From CAVALG01 sp963589585 (GTDB taxonomy: Bacteria > Bacillota > Clostridia > Oscillospirales > Acutalibacteraceae): a DNA stretch of 21,557 nt. This document shows positions 1 to 7,866 of the stretch, piece by piece. Numbering within the stretch: the stretch's first letter is position 1; the number at the start of each line of letters is the position of its first letter. Under the pieces are notes generated by a model. The model had not been told where the DNA came from. It ran no database searches and worked only from the letters and a program-made list of their open reading frames with translations. The translations under genes were made by a program, and so were the position numbers. The stretch covers positions 1 through 21,557 of the forward strand of contig CAVALG010000146.1 in assembly GCA_963589585.1 (NCBI GenBank). Reading direction: 5' to 3'.

Positions 1-3000
1 GAATATGAACCGTTGCTGTTTTTTATTAATTTCCACTGTTGAGAATTTGAACCGCTGTAAGTTTTTTGAACGCAATTATCACCCGAAAGGTCAATATATT
101 GTCCGCTTAATTTATTTCTTATATAATATGTTTCGCCGACATTAAGTGATGATGCGTTACTCGCATATGTTACGGAAGAAATGGCATTACCGTGAGAATC
201 ATACTTAAATTCGCATTGAAGTCCTTCACTGCTCTTTGACAGAATAAGATTCTTTTTTGAATCATAAAAATACTCATAACAAGTTCCCGTTGGGTTTATG
301 ATTTTAGAAAGCGAATTGTTTTTATACTGATATTCGGTTGACTGTTTGGCATTATCTGCGGTAGATATCACATTACCGTTACCGTCATAAGTATAACTTT
401 CGGCTGTGTCCTTATACAGGAAAATATCATCAAAATATGCCGTGTTGCAATTATAGTCATATGTACAAAACAACTCAAACGCCGTGTAATTATTCTTTGT
501 GACAATTGTTTTGGTTGCACTTTGCCAATCGTTAACCGATTCGTTAAAGTTCAACTGATAGTTTTCAACCTCGTTGTTTCCGTTATAAACACCGAGGTAC
601 AATCTAAAGTTCGGTTTGTTTGCGTGTGACGAATTCGAAGTGGGTATTGAACGCGCTTTTGCCGAACCACCGAACGAAAACACATCGCCCGACTTACCCG
701 AGATATTTACACGCTGTCTTATGCTTCTGGTCGCGCCCGGAACACCGATAAGTTTACAGCTGAAAGCGCCGGATTTTTTATCGGAATTATTTGCCCCGTT
801 TCCTGCGGAAGAACCGAAGTTGGATAAGTATCCGCCCGGAAGCGAGCCGTTTCCGGAATTGTTTTCAAAGCTTGAATTTCCTAAGAGGTTTACGGTATTT
901 GCCGTATCCCCTTCTTCAAGCTGCAATGCGTTTATTATGCAAGTACCCGAAGCATTGTAAAGTCCTGCGGTTGCACGGAGTATACTTTCCCCGCTGCCGA
1001 GCGTAACGGTCAGGTCAAGTTTTACAAAGCCGTTATCTATTTCACTGTTTGTCGTACCCGTTAAAAAGTCGGAATAGTACCAATTATAGCCGGACGGAGA
1101 GTTTGTAACAATTTCAAGCCCTGCGCCGAGATCTGCTTTAGGGGTAACATTTTCGGTTTTAAAATAGCCCGAAAAAGTATATGTTTTGCCGCCCTCGCTC
1201 GGCGGTGACTGCACAATGCAATCAACATTCTGTGCGGAACTTGTAATTTTCACGCTTTTTGAGGACAAATGCGTTTGCTCGCTTATTACACTGAAGGTTG
1301 AATTTGTATTGTAAATCGCCCAATTCGACAGTCCGTCGGAAAAGCAGGGGTTGGTAAGCAGGTTATTAATATACTTTGTATTGTTTGAAGAAAGTGTAAT
1401 CTTGTTGTTTGCAAAAATCTTACTTCTTGAAGTGTTTGTGGGCGTATAACTTTGGGAATAGGAATTATTAAGATTATCGTAAATACAGGTAGTTCTGCCG
1501 AAAGTATCAAACTGATAGGTCATTGTCCGACCCTTGTTATCTGTTATTTTACTTAAATTATTCCCGTAGCCGAAGGTCTTGGAAGCGCCTGCGCTGCCGT
1601 CGGACGCGATTTCTTTCAGTTCCCCTACCCTGTTCCTGCCGTCATAAGAAACGGTAAAACCCGAATTATCGGTATCGGTTACCTTTTCTATTCTTCCGCC
1701 TGCGGTATATGAGAACCTTTGCGCCGTGCCGTCGGGATAAGTTACTTTTGTTAAGCTATCCCCCGAATATTCAAATGTTTCGGTTCTTCCTGCGTTATCT
1801 TTAATTGATGTCAGCCGATAGTTTCCGTCATAATTGAATATGACCTGACCGCCGCTGCTTGTAGTAACCGAAGAAATATAATTATCCTTATTAGGTATGG
1901 GAGAATAATTGATTGAAATTGTATTGTTATTTGTATCAACTATTCTGCGCAAGTAGCCCCAAAGGTCAAATTTAAGGATATTACCGTCTTTATCGGTAAG
2001 TTTTTTGGAAAGTTCGCCCTCGCTTAAGGCGGCATATGTATAGCCGAGGCCGTCCTCATCAACGATGCTTCCGTCATCGGTCTGCAATAAGTAATGCTTT
2101 GTACCGTCGCCGTCAATGTACACATATTTCACGCTGTCGTTTCCGCTTACCGTAACGGGCAAAAGCCTTTGTATCATATTTATACTCCAGCCGTTGCCGT
2201 ATTTTACAACAGTTGAGCCGTAATTATTTATTACATTACTGCTGTTATATATATGCGAAACCGAAAATCCGTTTATATCCGAATTATATGTTGTATCAAG
2301 CAAAGAACAAATAAAGTTGCCGTTATAATTGTTTACATACCCTACGGACTTATCCCCCGAAATATCTGTGTAACTCCAATAATCCTCAAGACCCGTACAA
2401 TCCCTGTAATTAATGGTAAGCACGGGGCGCCAGGTTGAAGCATTGGAGTTTTCGGCGCCCCAATCGGATGAAGTAAACTGCATTATATGGTTTGCGGCAC
2501 CCTCGCTTTCTTCCTTTAATATAAGCCCGTAATTGGGAAAAGAAGAATTATACCAGCCTGACACCATATCGGTAATATCCGCCGAAAAGCCGTTATCGGT
2601 ATTATTATAAACAAAAAAATCCTCTACTTCGGAGTGATAATTATTTGCATAAGGATTCCACACCGCGCCCTGTTCGGGCCAATCTGCCGTCACGCGGTGA
2701 ACGCACACATTAATTTTGTCGGTCGGGCGTGTTCTTAAAGCGGGATTACTCTCGCTTAACTGCCCCTGATACGCGGTAACATTTACTTTTGCGCTTACAA
2801 TAGTTGAATTATTTCCGATATCCGGAAGATTAGGAAATCTAACAAGGCTTCTGTAAATCTTATCTCCGCCGTTTGAGCCTACAAGCATATCCGCCGCTTT
2901 ATAATTAAATGCCGAAGACTGGGTGTTCCGCATATCTATATCCCATATTTCGGTGGCTTTTTGGCTTCCCACAACGCCGGGGTCTATTACCACGGGCCAT

Positions 3001-3839
3001 TCTCTGTCGGCTGAGTTAAGCCATTCTTTATCCGGCTTAACGGTTATTACGGCGCCCTTTTTGGTTTCGGTTATTTCCGCGTCAATTTCTTCGCTTGCAA
3101 CCCTTGCGGCGTCATACATATACAATTTATCAAATTCAAAAACCGTTTCATCCTTTGAATTGCAAAATACAATTGAGCCGTCTTTTTTCACGCACTTAAG
3201 GTCTTTATACTCATAGTTAAAAGAAAATTCCTGCGGCGCGTCGGGTGAAGTCAGTATAATATTTTCCTTCAATCCGCCGGCGGAAACATTATATTCGATA
3301 TCTGTATCCGTTAATATATTTTTATATATAACATTCCCCGCAATATTTTTAAGCGCAGAAATATTGCCGCTTTCCGTGCCGTCTGTCGGCGCGGTATATT
3401 CGGCTCTTACTTTATTGCAATCGGGCAGACTCCATTTGATTTTATACCCGTCTTTCGACAGTTCCGCCAAATGGTTTTTATTAGACTTCTTCGCAAACTT
3501 TGTTTTAAATATATTTGCGGTGTTTTCAACATCGTCATTTGCAGAGGTAAAACTGTTGTTTATATCCTCCCATTTACCGTCTTTTTTATAATGAACGGGG
3601 GTATTGTACACTGCAACTGTTTCCGTTCTGTCGCTCATTAAAAAGGTTTTCGTGTTTGAAGTTCTTTTTTCCTCAATTTCGGATATGTAGCGCAGTTCTT
3701 CACTCTCTTGTTCCGAAGCCGCAACCGTATTTTGAACTTCCGTTTTTTCATCGCTTACCTCCTGCGCATACGCAGGAAATGATGTGATTATTATGGAAAA
3801 GCACAGTATTGCCGCCAATGACCTTATTATTTTTTTCAT
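1..3839 (-). CDS. Secreted DNRLRE / YD-repeat (RHS-like) protein with carbohydrate-binding-like and ricin-type lectin modules, C-terminus beyond window
   Basis: One uninterrupted reverse frame runs from ATG 3839 to the left edge, 1279 codons without a stop, so the gene is partial. ATG 3839 lies 6 nt after AAGGAG; an in-frame ATG at 3845 abuts that site and is less likely. Residues 1-27 form a signal peptide (KK, hydrophobic core, AYA-QE). About 285-475 resembles a DNRLRE domain (YRSLVRF, then WxxxSFPNYGLILK). About 545-775 holds YD repeats such as YDGNYRLTSIKDNAGR. Two beta-rich modules follow (about 820-960 and 980-1135), each opening with an N-L-L-x-N start (NPCFSDGLSNW; NSSFENNSG), like CBM4/9-type domains. 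YD repeats resume at about 1142-1213 (YTYDGNGNVIS), then a ricin-B-like start (YYIRNKLSGQYIDLSG...QQWKL, about 1224-1279). It is probably a cell-surface or secreted polymorphic protein; any toxin tip would lie outside the window. Family call is firm, function is not. Confidence 0.88.
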   Translation of the reverse strand, partial: MKKIIRSLAAILCFSIIITSFPAYAQEVSDEKTEVQNTVAASEQESEELRYISEIEEKRTSNTKTFLMSDRTETVAVYNTPVHYKKDGKWEDINNSFTSANDDVENTANIFKTKFAKKSNKNHLAELSKDGYKIKWSLPDCNKVRAEYTAPTDGTESGNISALKNIAGNVIYKNILTDTDIEYNVSAGGLKENIILTSPDAPQEFSFNYEYKDLKCVKKDGSIVFCNSKDETVFEFDKLYMYDAARVASEEIDAEITETKKGAVITVKPDKEWLNSADREWPVVIDPGVVGSQKATEIWDIDMRNTQSSAFNYKAADMLVGSNGGDKIYRSLVRFPNLPDIGNNSTIVSAKVNVTAYQGQLSESNPALRTRPTDKINVCVHRVTADWPEQGAVWNPYANNYHSEVEDFFVYNNTDNGFSADITDMVSGWYNSSFPNYGLILKEESEGAANHIMQFTSSDWGAENSNASTWRPVLTINYRDCTGLEDYWSYTDISGDKSVGYVNNYNGNFICSLLDTTYNSDINGFSVSHIYNSSNVINNYGSTVVKYGNGWSINMIQRLLPVTVSGNDSVKYVYIDGDGTKHYLLQTDDGSIVDEDGLGYTYAALSEGELSKKLTDKDGNILKFDLWGYLRRIVDTNNNTISINYSPIPNKDNYISSVTTSSGGQVIFNYDGNYRLTSIKDNAGRTETFEYSGDSLTKVTYPDGTAQRFSYTAGGRIEKVTDTDNSGFTVSYDGRNRVGELKEIASDGSAGASKTFGYGNNLSKITDNKGRTMTYQFDTFGRTTCIYDNLNNSYSQSYTPTNTSRSKIFANNKITLSSNNTKYINNLLTNPCFSDGLSNWAIYNTNSTFSVISEQTHLSSKSVKITSSAQNVDCIVQSPPSEGGKTYTFSGYFKTENVTPKADLGAGLEIVTNSPSGYNWYYSDFLTGTTNSEIDNGFVKLDLTVTLGSGESILRATAGLYNASGTCIINALQLEEGDTANTVNLLGNSSFENNSGNGSLPGGYLSNFGSSAGNGANNSDKKSGAFSCKLIGVPGATRSIRQRVNISGKSGDVFSFGGSAKARSIPTSNSSHANKPNFRLYLGVYNGNNEVENYQLNFNESVNDWQSATKTIVTKNNYTAFELFCTYDYNCNTAYFDDIFLYKDTAESYTYDGNGNVISTADNAKQSTEYQYKNNSLSKIINPTGTCYEYFYDSKKNLILSKSSEGLQCEFKYDSHGNAISSVTYASNASSLNVGETYYIRNKLSGQYIDLSGDNCVQKTYSGSNSQQWKLIKNSNGSY

Positions 3840-3845
3840 TTTCAT

Positions 3846-4190
3846 CTCCTTCCCCTTATAGCCGGTAAATTAACCTCTGCCGAACAATGATACAGAGCAA
3901 TACCGATTGCGGTTTGCAAGAACGCAATTTATATGAAAACAAGTTGTATTAATTGCCGCTTTTCAACCCGTTTCAAAACCGCCTTATTCTGCGAAAAATA
4001 TATCATATTATTATGCATCATTCAACAAAAAGGGACAGATATAGGATATTAGGGATAAAAAATCTACTATTCAATATTTCAGTTCAGTTATGTATTGCGG
4101 TCTGCTAATATCCGCAAAAACAGAACTGCACTTTAAAAATGCAGTGTTCCGAAAATATTTATCTCTGCCTTGTAAATTATATATACTCCG
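3846..4190. other. Intergenic region, no gene seen
   Basis: About 345 AT-rich bases separate the start of the large surface-protein gene from the terminator of the DUF4097 operon. Short forward reading frames here have no credible ribosome binding site or family resemblance. The promoter of the leftward surface-protein gene should lie in 3850-4000, but I see no convincing -35/-10 pair. No riboswitch or tRNA was recognised. Confidence 0.5.
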
Positions 4191-4233
4191 ACAACAAAAC
4201 GCCCTGCAGAATCTTCAAAGTCCTGCAGAGCGT
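4191..4233 (-). terminator. Rho-independent terminator of the padR-DUF1700-DUF4097 operon
   Basis: On the minus strand, 7 nt after the DUF4097 stop, a 13-bp stem (arms 4233-4221 and 4211-4199, built around CTGCAG) closes a 9-nt loop and is followed by a T-rich tract (TTTGTTGT). This is a good intrinsic terminator. Confidence 0.75.
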
Positions 4234-4239
4234 GGTTTG

Positions 4240-5208
4240 TTATTTTCGGTTTGTCTTTATTTTAATATCTCCCGTATCGGTGCTGATTTCGCATCTTCCG
4301 CCGTTTACCGTTTTTGGGACTTTCACTTCCCCGGTATCACTTTGTACAATATACACCTTGTCGGTTAGCAAGCTGCCCGTAATATCACCCGTACCGGTTT
4401 TTATAAAGATTTCGGCGGCGTCAGAATCAGCAAGCTTCACATTGCCCGTGCTTCTTTCAACCCAAAACTTTTCTTTGGCAATAACATTATTTAAAGATAT
4501 ATCGCCTGTAGTTCCGTTTGAAATTACAGCCTTACACGAAACATCGCTTAAATTTGCGTTTCCTGTTGATAAACGAGCAGTAACATCCCCCTCGCTTTTA
4601 ACACCCGAAACGGTGATGTCACCCGTAGAAGTTCTAAGGTCAAGCGCGCCGACCGCAACGCCTTTAACATAAACATTTCCCGTACTTGCTTTTATTTTAA
4701 GACTTTCGGAAACGGGGGCGTAAAAATATGTATTACCTGTGCTTAAAGAAATGTCGGCATCCGTAAACACGAAATCTTTCGGTATTTTAATATTCCCCGT
4801 GCTTTCGCGAACCGACAGCGCGTTATACTCCGTTTTCGGAAGATAAACCGTTATTTTCGGCAAACCGAAATGGAACCCAATACGGTCATACCAAGATTCA
4901 GCTTCGTTAAGTTTAATTACAAGGGTATCGTTTTGAACCGCGACCGAATGTTTAGACTTTTTCTCCTCTAAGCATTCCACTCTGCATTTTTCGTCAGACG
5001 ATAATGCAAACACGATATCCGCAGTATCGGTTGTTAATGATATATTGCCGAACGGCTCGGCGATTTCGTGCGTATTTGTTTCGTATCCTACGGTTGAAAG
5101 TTTTCGAAAATCCCACCCGATTGTTGACATTACAACAGCAAAAAGAATACATCCGATTGCCATAAGAGCAGCGGCTGTTATAAGCCATATTTTTGTTGCT
5201 TTTTTCAT
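4240..5208 (-). CDS. DUF4097 family beta-strand repeat protein, membrane-anchored
   Basis: The 322-residue protein has a short basic N-terminus (MKKATK), one membrane segment at about 7-29, and then a long extracytoplasmic repeat region. That region carries the recurring S/T-T-G-N/D-x-x-[VIL] motif of DUF4097 (STGNIKI, STGNTYF, STGNVYV, STGDITV, STGNANL, TTGDISL, STGNVKL, GTGDITG, DTGEVKV, DTGDIKI), about ten strand pairs expected to form a beta-helix or beta-roll as in LiaG-like proteins. Its ATG shares one base with the upstream DUF1700 stop (TAATG), so translation is coupled. Downstream is an intrinsic terminator. The family commonly sits beside PadR and HAAS-domain membrane proteins and is linked to envelope stress; the biochemical role is unknown. 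Confidence 0.85.
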   Translation of the reverse strand: MKKATKIWLITAAALMAIGCILFAVVMSTIGWDFRKLSTVGYETNTHEIAEPFGNISLTTDTADIVFALSSDEKCRVECLEEKKSKHSVAVQNDTLVIKLNEAESWYDRIGFHFGLPKITVYLPKTEYNALSVRESTGNIKIPKDFVFTDADISLSTGNTYFYAPVSESLKIKASTGNVYVKGVAVGALDLRTSTGDITVSGVKSEGDVTARLSTGNANLSDVSCKAVISNGTTGDISLNNVIAKEKFWVERSTGNVKLADSDAAEIFIKTGTGDITGSLLTDKVYIVQSDTGEVKVPKTVNGGRCEISTDTGDIKIKTNRK

Positions 5209-5807
5209 TACGCCCTCTCCTTACCTATAAACAGATTTTTAATTTGCATTGTAATTCTTTTAGTAAGTATCAAAATACCCCTCGCCGCTTCCCTGCATCC
5301 GAAAAACATAAGTATCGAAAGCGCAGCGCAAACAATACCTGCCGCAAGCATTACAAGGCCCGGTACAATGATGCCGCGCGCGGCAAAAACAATGCATATC
5401 GGCACACCTGCTACGGCGCAAACGGCAAGCGAACCAAAGACTGCCCACAGCGAAACAATTACCGCCCACAGTGAAATATAAAGCGCAAGAATTACGGAAA
5501 CCGCAGCAATACCGAGAGATAGCCATACCGGCGAACCGAGTGCCAAAAGCACAATTTCCCACACTTTTAAATGCCGTTTTGACTTTATTCTTTCTTTCGC
5601 GATTTTTGCAAGCGAAGTATCCCCTACTGCCTGCTCAACAATTTCGTCAATAGGGCCTGCTTGAGAAACCGCTTCTTCCTCCGAAAACCCTTCTTCAATT
5701 TTATCATCAAGCATTTCACTGTAAAATGTCAGGCGCTCCTCAACATCGCCTTGCGGCAATCCGCATAACCCTTTACGAAGCTGCGCCAAAAATTCCTGTT
5801 TATTCAT
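5208..5807 (-). CDS. DUF1700 (HAAS domain) membrane protein
   Basis: The N-terminal half (MNKQEFLAQLRKGLCGLP, then the ERLTFYSEMLDDKIEEGFSE stretch) is the helical HAAS signature, including the Y-x-E-M-x-D-x-x-x-E-G core. It is followed by about four hydrophobic segments between residues 80 and 180. I chose ATG 5807 because AAGGGGG lies 8 nt upstream; an in-frame ATG at 5816 sits directly against that site. The start overlaps the padR stop by 8 nt and the stop overlaps the DUF4097 start, so three genes form one coupled unit. In this family the soluble helical domain probably partners PadR or signals envelope state; that is knowledge of context, not seen here. Confidence 0.85.
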   Translation of the reverse strand: MNKQEFLAQLRKGLCGLPQGDVEERLTFYSEMLDDKIEEGFSEEEAVSQAGPIDEIVEQAVGDTSLAKIAKERIKSKRHLKVWEIVLLALGSPVWLSLGIAAVSVILALYISLWAVIVSLWAVFGSLAVCAVAGVPICIVFAARGIIVPGLVMLAAGIVCAALSILMFFGCREAARGILILTKRITMQIKNLFIGKERA

Positions 5808-6120
5808 TGCCGTCATCCCCCTTAGTTACAAATTGATATATAGATAAAATTTCTTTCCACTCTGCCTTAAAATCCTCAATGCGCTTTAGTCCTATGCCGG
5901 TAATTCGGTAGTATTTCCTAAGTCTGCCGTTATGCTCCGCTGTACGAACAGTCAGCATTTTTGCCGTTTCCAAGCGCTTCAAAATTGTATATAAGGTAGA
6001 TTCGGAAAGTTCAATGTACGGTTTCATATCTTTTATTATCTTATAGCCGTACGAATCCTCGTTCTTAATCGCCGCCAGAACGCAGACATCTAAAAGGCCG
6101 CGTTTTAATTGAATATCCAT
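5800..6120 (-). CDS. PadR family transcriptional regulator
   Basis: The 106-residue protein is the usual length for small (subfamily 2) PadR regulators. The N-terminal winged helix is clear: QLKRGLLDVCVLAAI, YGYKIIKDM, then the recognition helix ESTLYTILKRLE and the wing (R-LRKYYRITGIG). A short C-terminal dimerisation helix follows (KAEWKEILSIYQF). It is the first gene of a three-gene operon and most likely represses its own promoter; a 23-bp imperfect palindrome covers the -10 box at 6140-6162. The effector is unknown. The start follows GGGGAGGT with normal spacing. Confidence 0.92.
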   Translation of the reverse strand: MDIQLKRGLLDVCVLAAIKNEDSYGYKIIKDMKPYIELSESTLYTILKRLETAKMLTVRTAEHNGRLRKYYRITGIGLKRIEDFKAEWKEILSIYQFVTKGDDGNE

Positions 6121-6139
6121 ACTATACCTCCCCTTGCGT

Positions 6140-6162
6140 AATACATCATATCACGAAGTATT
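6140..6162. promoter_or_regulatory. Candidate PadR operator over the -10 box
   Basis: A 23-bp imperfect palindrome has 8 of 11 arm positions matching, with outer arms AATAC and GTATT. It spans the -10 of the padR promoter. Its core TTCGTGATAT recurs inverted at 6209-6218, on the divergent side. PadR binding is inferred from position only. Confidence 0.45.
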
Positions 6163-6173
6163 GCCTCTGTCAA
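6145..6173 (-). promoter_or_regulatory. Sigma-A promoter of the padR operon
   Basis: On the minus strand a perfect TTGACA (6173-6168), a 17-nt spacer and TATGAT (6150-6145) preceded by TG at the extended -10 position. The padR start is about 25 nt downstream of -10, giving a short leader. Confidence 0.8.
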
Positions 6174-6192
6174 TAGTTTTTTTAAAATCTAT

Positions 6193-6221
6193 TAGGTAAG
6201 TTTTTAATTTCGTGATATAAT
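6193..6221 (+). promoter_or_regulatory. Candidate divergent extended -10 promoter toward the araC-type gene
   Basis: TATAAT at 6216-6221 is preceded by TG-A (6213-6215), an extended -10. The -35 at 17 nt (TAGGTA) is weak. It would give a leader of about 165 nt before the regulator at 6394. Confidence 0.4.
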
Positions 6222-6339
6222 CAGTTTAACTAGACAAAACAATCAAAATTTATGTAAGGTCGACAATTGCAAAAGCAGAAATTCAAAAACAACTTGTATG
6301 ACAAATTGTTTATACTTGCAAATGAGGACACGGAAAGTC

Positions 6340-6367
6340 AGGAAATTGTATTCCTTTGTTTTATAAT
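6340..6367 (+). promoter_or_regulatory. Second candidate promoter and dyad just upstream of the araC-type gene
   Basis: TATAAT at 6362-6367 lies 27 nt before the start codon, without a good -35. Just upstream is the dyad AGGAA-6-TTCCT (6340-6355), positioned where an activator could compensate for the missing -35. Autoregulation is inferred. Confidence 0.35.
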
Positions 6368-6393
6368 GTAATTATGCAGAGAGGAGAGTTGCT

Positions 6394-7263
6394 ATGGATT
6401 GGATTACCGGGATACAAAATGCCATTAGCTACATAGAAGAGCATTTAACAGAAGAAATTGATTATGACAAGATGGCAGCCGAAGCTGCCTGTTCAAGTTT
6501 CTATTTTCAAAGAATTTTCGGTATTCTGTGCGATATTTCTCTTAGTGAGTATATTCGCAACAGAAGACTAACTCTTGCCGGCAATGAGTTAAGTGCAACT
6601 GACGCAAAAGTAGTTGATATCGCATTAAAGTATGGTTATGAAAGCCCGGAGAGCTTTGCACGGGCCTTTTCTAAATTCCACGGAATAACGCCGTCCGAAG
6701 CAAAGAAAAACGGTTTAAAACTTAAATCTTTTTCCCGTCTTTCTGTAAAAATTACATTAAACGGAGGTTCTGTGATGAACTATAAAATTGTTGAAAAAGA
6801 AGCGTTTGAAATCATTGAAAAGGCAGAAATGCACAGCATTGAAAATGAAATAAACGCAAAAAGCATTCCTGATTTTTGGATGCGCTCACACAATGACGGC
6901 ACGATAAAAACCTTGTTTGAAAACACGGCCGACAGCTCGCTGATTTTCGGTGTTTGCTACGGAAATAATTCCGAAAACGCAAAGGCTTTTGAATATTCTA
7001 TCGGAGCGGTATGTAACGGAAAATCCATTGTTCCGAATGGATTCCGCAAAAACACAATTCCCGCAAGAACTTGGGCAGTCTTTGAATGCAAAGGCGCAAT
7101 GCCGAATGCAATGCAGGATATGTGGCACAAAATAACTTCGGAATTTTTCCCGACATCCGGCTATCAGCCGACCTATGAAATGGATATTGAGGCCTATGCC
7201 GAAGGTGATATGAATGATGAGAATTACCGAAGTGAAATTTGGATACCAGTAGTCAAAAAATAA
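6394..7263 (+). CDS. AraC/XylS-type regulator with C-terminal GyrI-like effector-binding domain
   Basis: Residues 5-108 form the double helix-turn-helix of AraC proteins: the first around YDKMAAEAACSSFYFQRIFG (24-43), the second around VVDIALKYGYESPESFARAF followed by GITPSEAKK. Residues 128-289 form a GyrI-like/AraC effector-binding domain, with the terminal WIPVVKK strand typical of SoxS/Rob- and BmrR-like sensors of small hydrophobic or cationic ligands. The order (DNA-binding N-terminal, sensor C-terminal) matches the Rob-like class. GAGAGGAG precedes the start. The hydrolase gene follows after 22 nt, so the two are probably co-transcribed. A strong internal ribosome binding site precedes Met128. 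Confidence 0.9.
   Translation: MDWITGIQNAISYIEEHLTEEIDYDKMAAEAACSSFYFQRIFGILCDISLSEYIRNRRLTLAGNELSATDAKVVDIALKYGYESPESFARAFSKFHGITPSEAKKNGLKLKSFSRLSVKITLNGGSVMNYKIVEKEAFEIIEKAEMHSIENEINAKSIPDFWMRSHNDGTIKTLFENTADSSLIFGVCYGNNSENAKAFEYSIGAVCNGKSIVPNGFRKNTIPARTWAVFECKGAMPNAMQDMWHKITSEFFPTSGYQPTYEMDIEAYAEGDMNDENYRSEIWIPVVKK
6763..6777 (+). promoter_or_regulatory. Internal Shine-Dalgarno and in-frame ATG inside the AraC-type gene
   Basis: GGAGGT (6763-6768) lies 6 nt before an in-frame ATG (6775-6777), codon 128, exactly at the boundary between the helix-turn-helix part and the GyrI-like domain. It could yield a free 162-residue effector domain. The same bases also encode Gly-Gly, so chance is possible. 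Confidence 0.4.
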
Positions 7264-7285
7264 AATTTTTGTGAGGAAGTAGGTT

Positions 7286-7780
7286 ATGAAAAGCAGCGCA
7301 TTGGTCGTAATTGACCTTCAAAATGACATCACAAAAAATTACAAAGAAATCATTGAATGCGTCAATCAAGCAATTGATTGGGCGGTTGACAAAGGAATGT
7401 ATGTAGTGTACATACGGCATAATAATCTGTCGGCAGGAACAAGAACTTTTAAACCCGACACATATGGCGCAGAGTTGGTGCCTGATGTAAAAATTGTTTC
7501 AAATAATATTTTTACAAAAACAAAAAGCAATGCTTTAACAAGCCATACCTTTACCGATTTTATTAAGGAACACAGCATTACAGAGTTTTTTATCGCCGGC
7601 GCAGATGCTACGGCTTGTATCAAATCCACCTGTTTCAATATGACAAAAAACGGGTATGCTGTGAATGTGCTGTCCGACTGTATTACAAGTTACGATAAAA
7701 AGAAAATGCCGGAAATGTTTGCGTATTATGAAAGTAAAGGCTGTTCTGTCGCAGAACTTCACGAGTTTGCGGAATTATAA
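7286..7780 (+). CDS. Isochorismatase-fold cysteine hydrolase
   Basis: The 164-residue protein has the family's catalytic triad in order: Asp10 (VVIDLQNDI), Lys78 (FTKTKSNAL) and the nucleophile Cys111 in GADATACIKST. A cis-peptide-type G-A-D-A run precedes the cysteine, as in nicotinamidase/isochorismatase relatives. The length is typical of the short cysteine-hydrolase subfamily; the metal-binding D-x-H of nicotinamidases is not evident, so nicotinamidase itself is unlikely. The substrate is unknown. It lies 22 nt after the AraC-type regulator, which probably controls it, and ends before a strong hairpin terminator. GAGGAAG precedes the start. Confidence 0.87.
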   Translation: MKSSALVVIDLQNDITKNYKEIIECVNQAIDWAVDKGMYVVYIRHNNLSAGTRTFKPDTYGAELVPDVKIVSNNIFTKTKSNALTSHTFTDFIKEHSITEFFIAGADATACIKSTCFNMTKNGYAVNVLSDCITSYDKKKMPEMFAYYESKGCSVAELHEFAEL

Positions 7781-7837
7781 TCACCGCAACAACTTGCACC
7801 TTGCCGATTCGGAATATGGCAGTGTCAAATATAAATA

Positions 7838-7862
7838 GGGTCTCCGGCTAAACCGGAGACCC
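7838..7862. terminator. Terminator hairpin between convergent genes
   Basis: A perfect 10-bp stem (GGGTCTCCGG / CCGGAGACCC) with a 5-nt loop sits between the stop of the + strand hydrolase and the stop of the - strand sigma gene. T-rich, not pure-T, tracts follow on both strands, so it probably serves both directions. Confidence 0.75.
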
Positions 7863-7866
7863 TGCT

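Noticed and set aside
1286..1510. Separate small minus-strand gene inside the large surface-protein gene
   Set aside because: It is in a different frame from the continuous 1279-codon frame, which reads through without interruption.
4139..4672. Forward open frame of 177 codons opposite the DUF4097 gene
   Set aside because: It mirrors the repeated STGN codons of the real gene on the minus strand and crosses its terminator.
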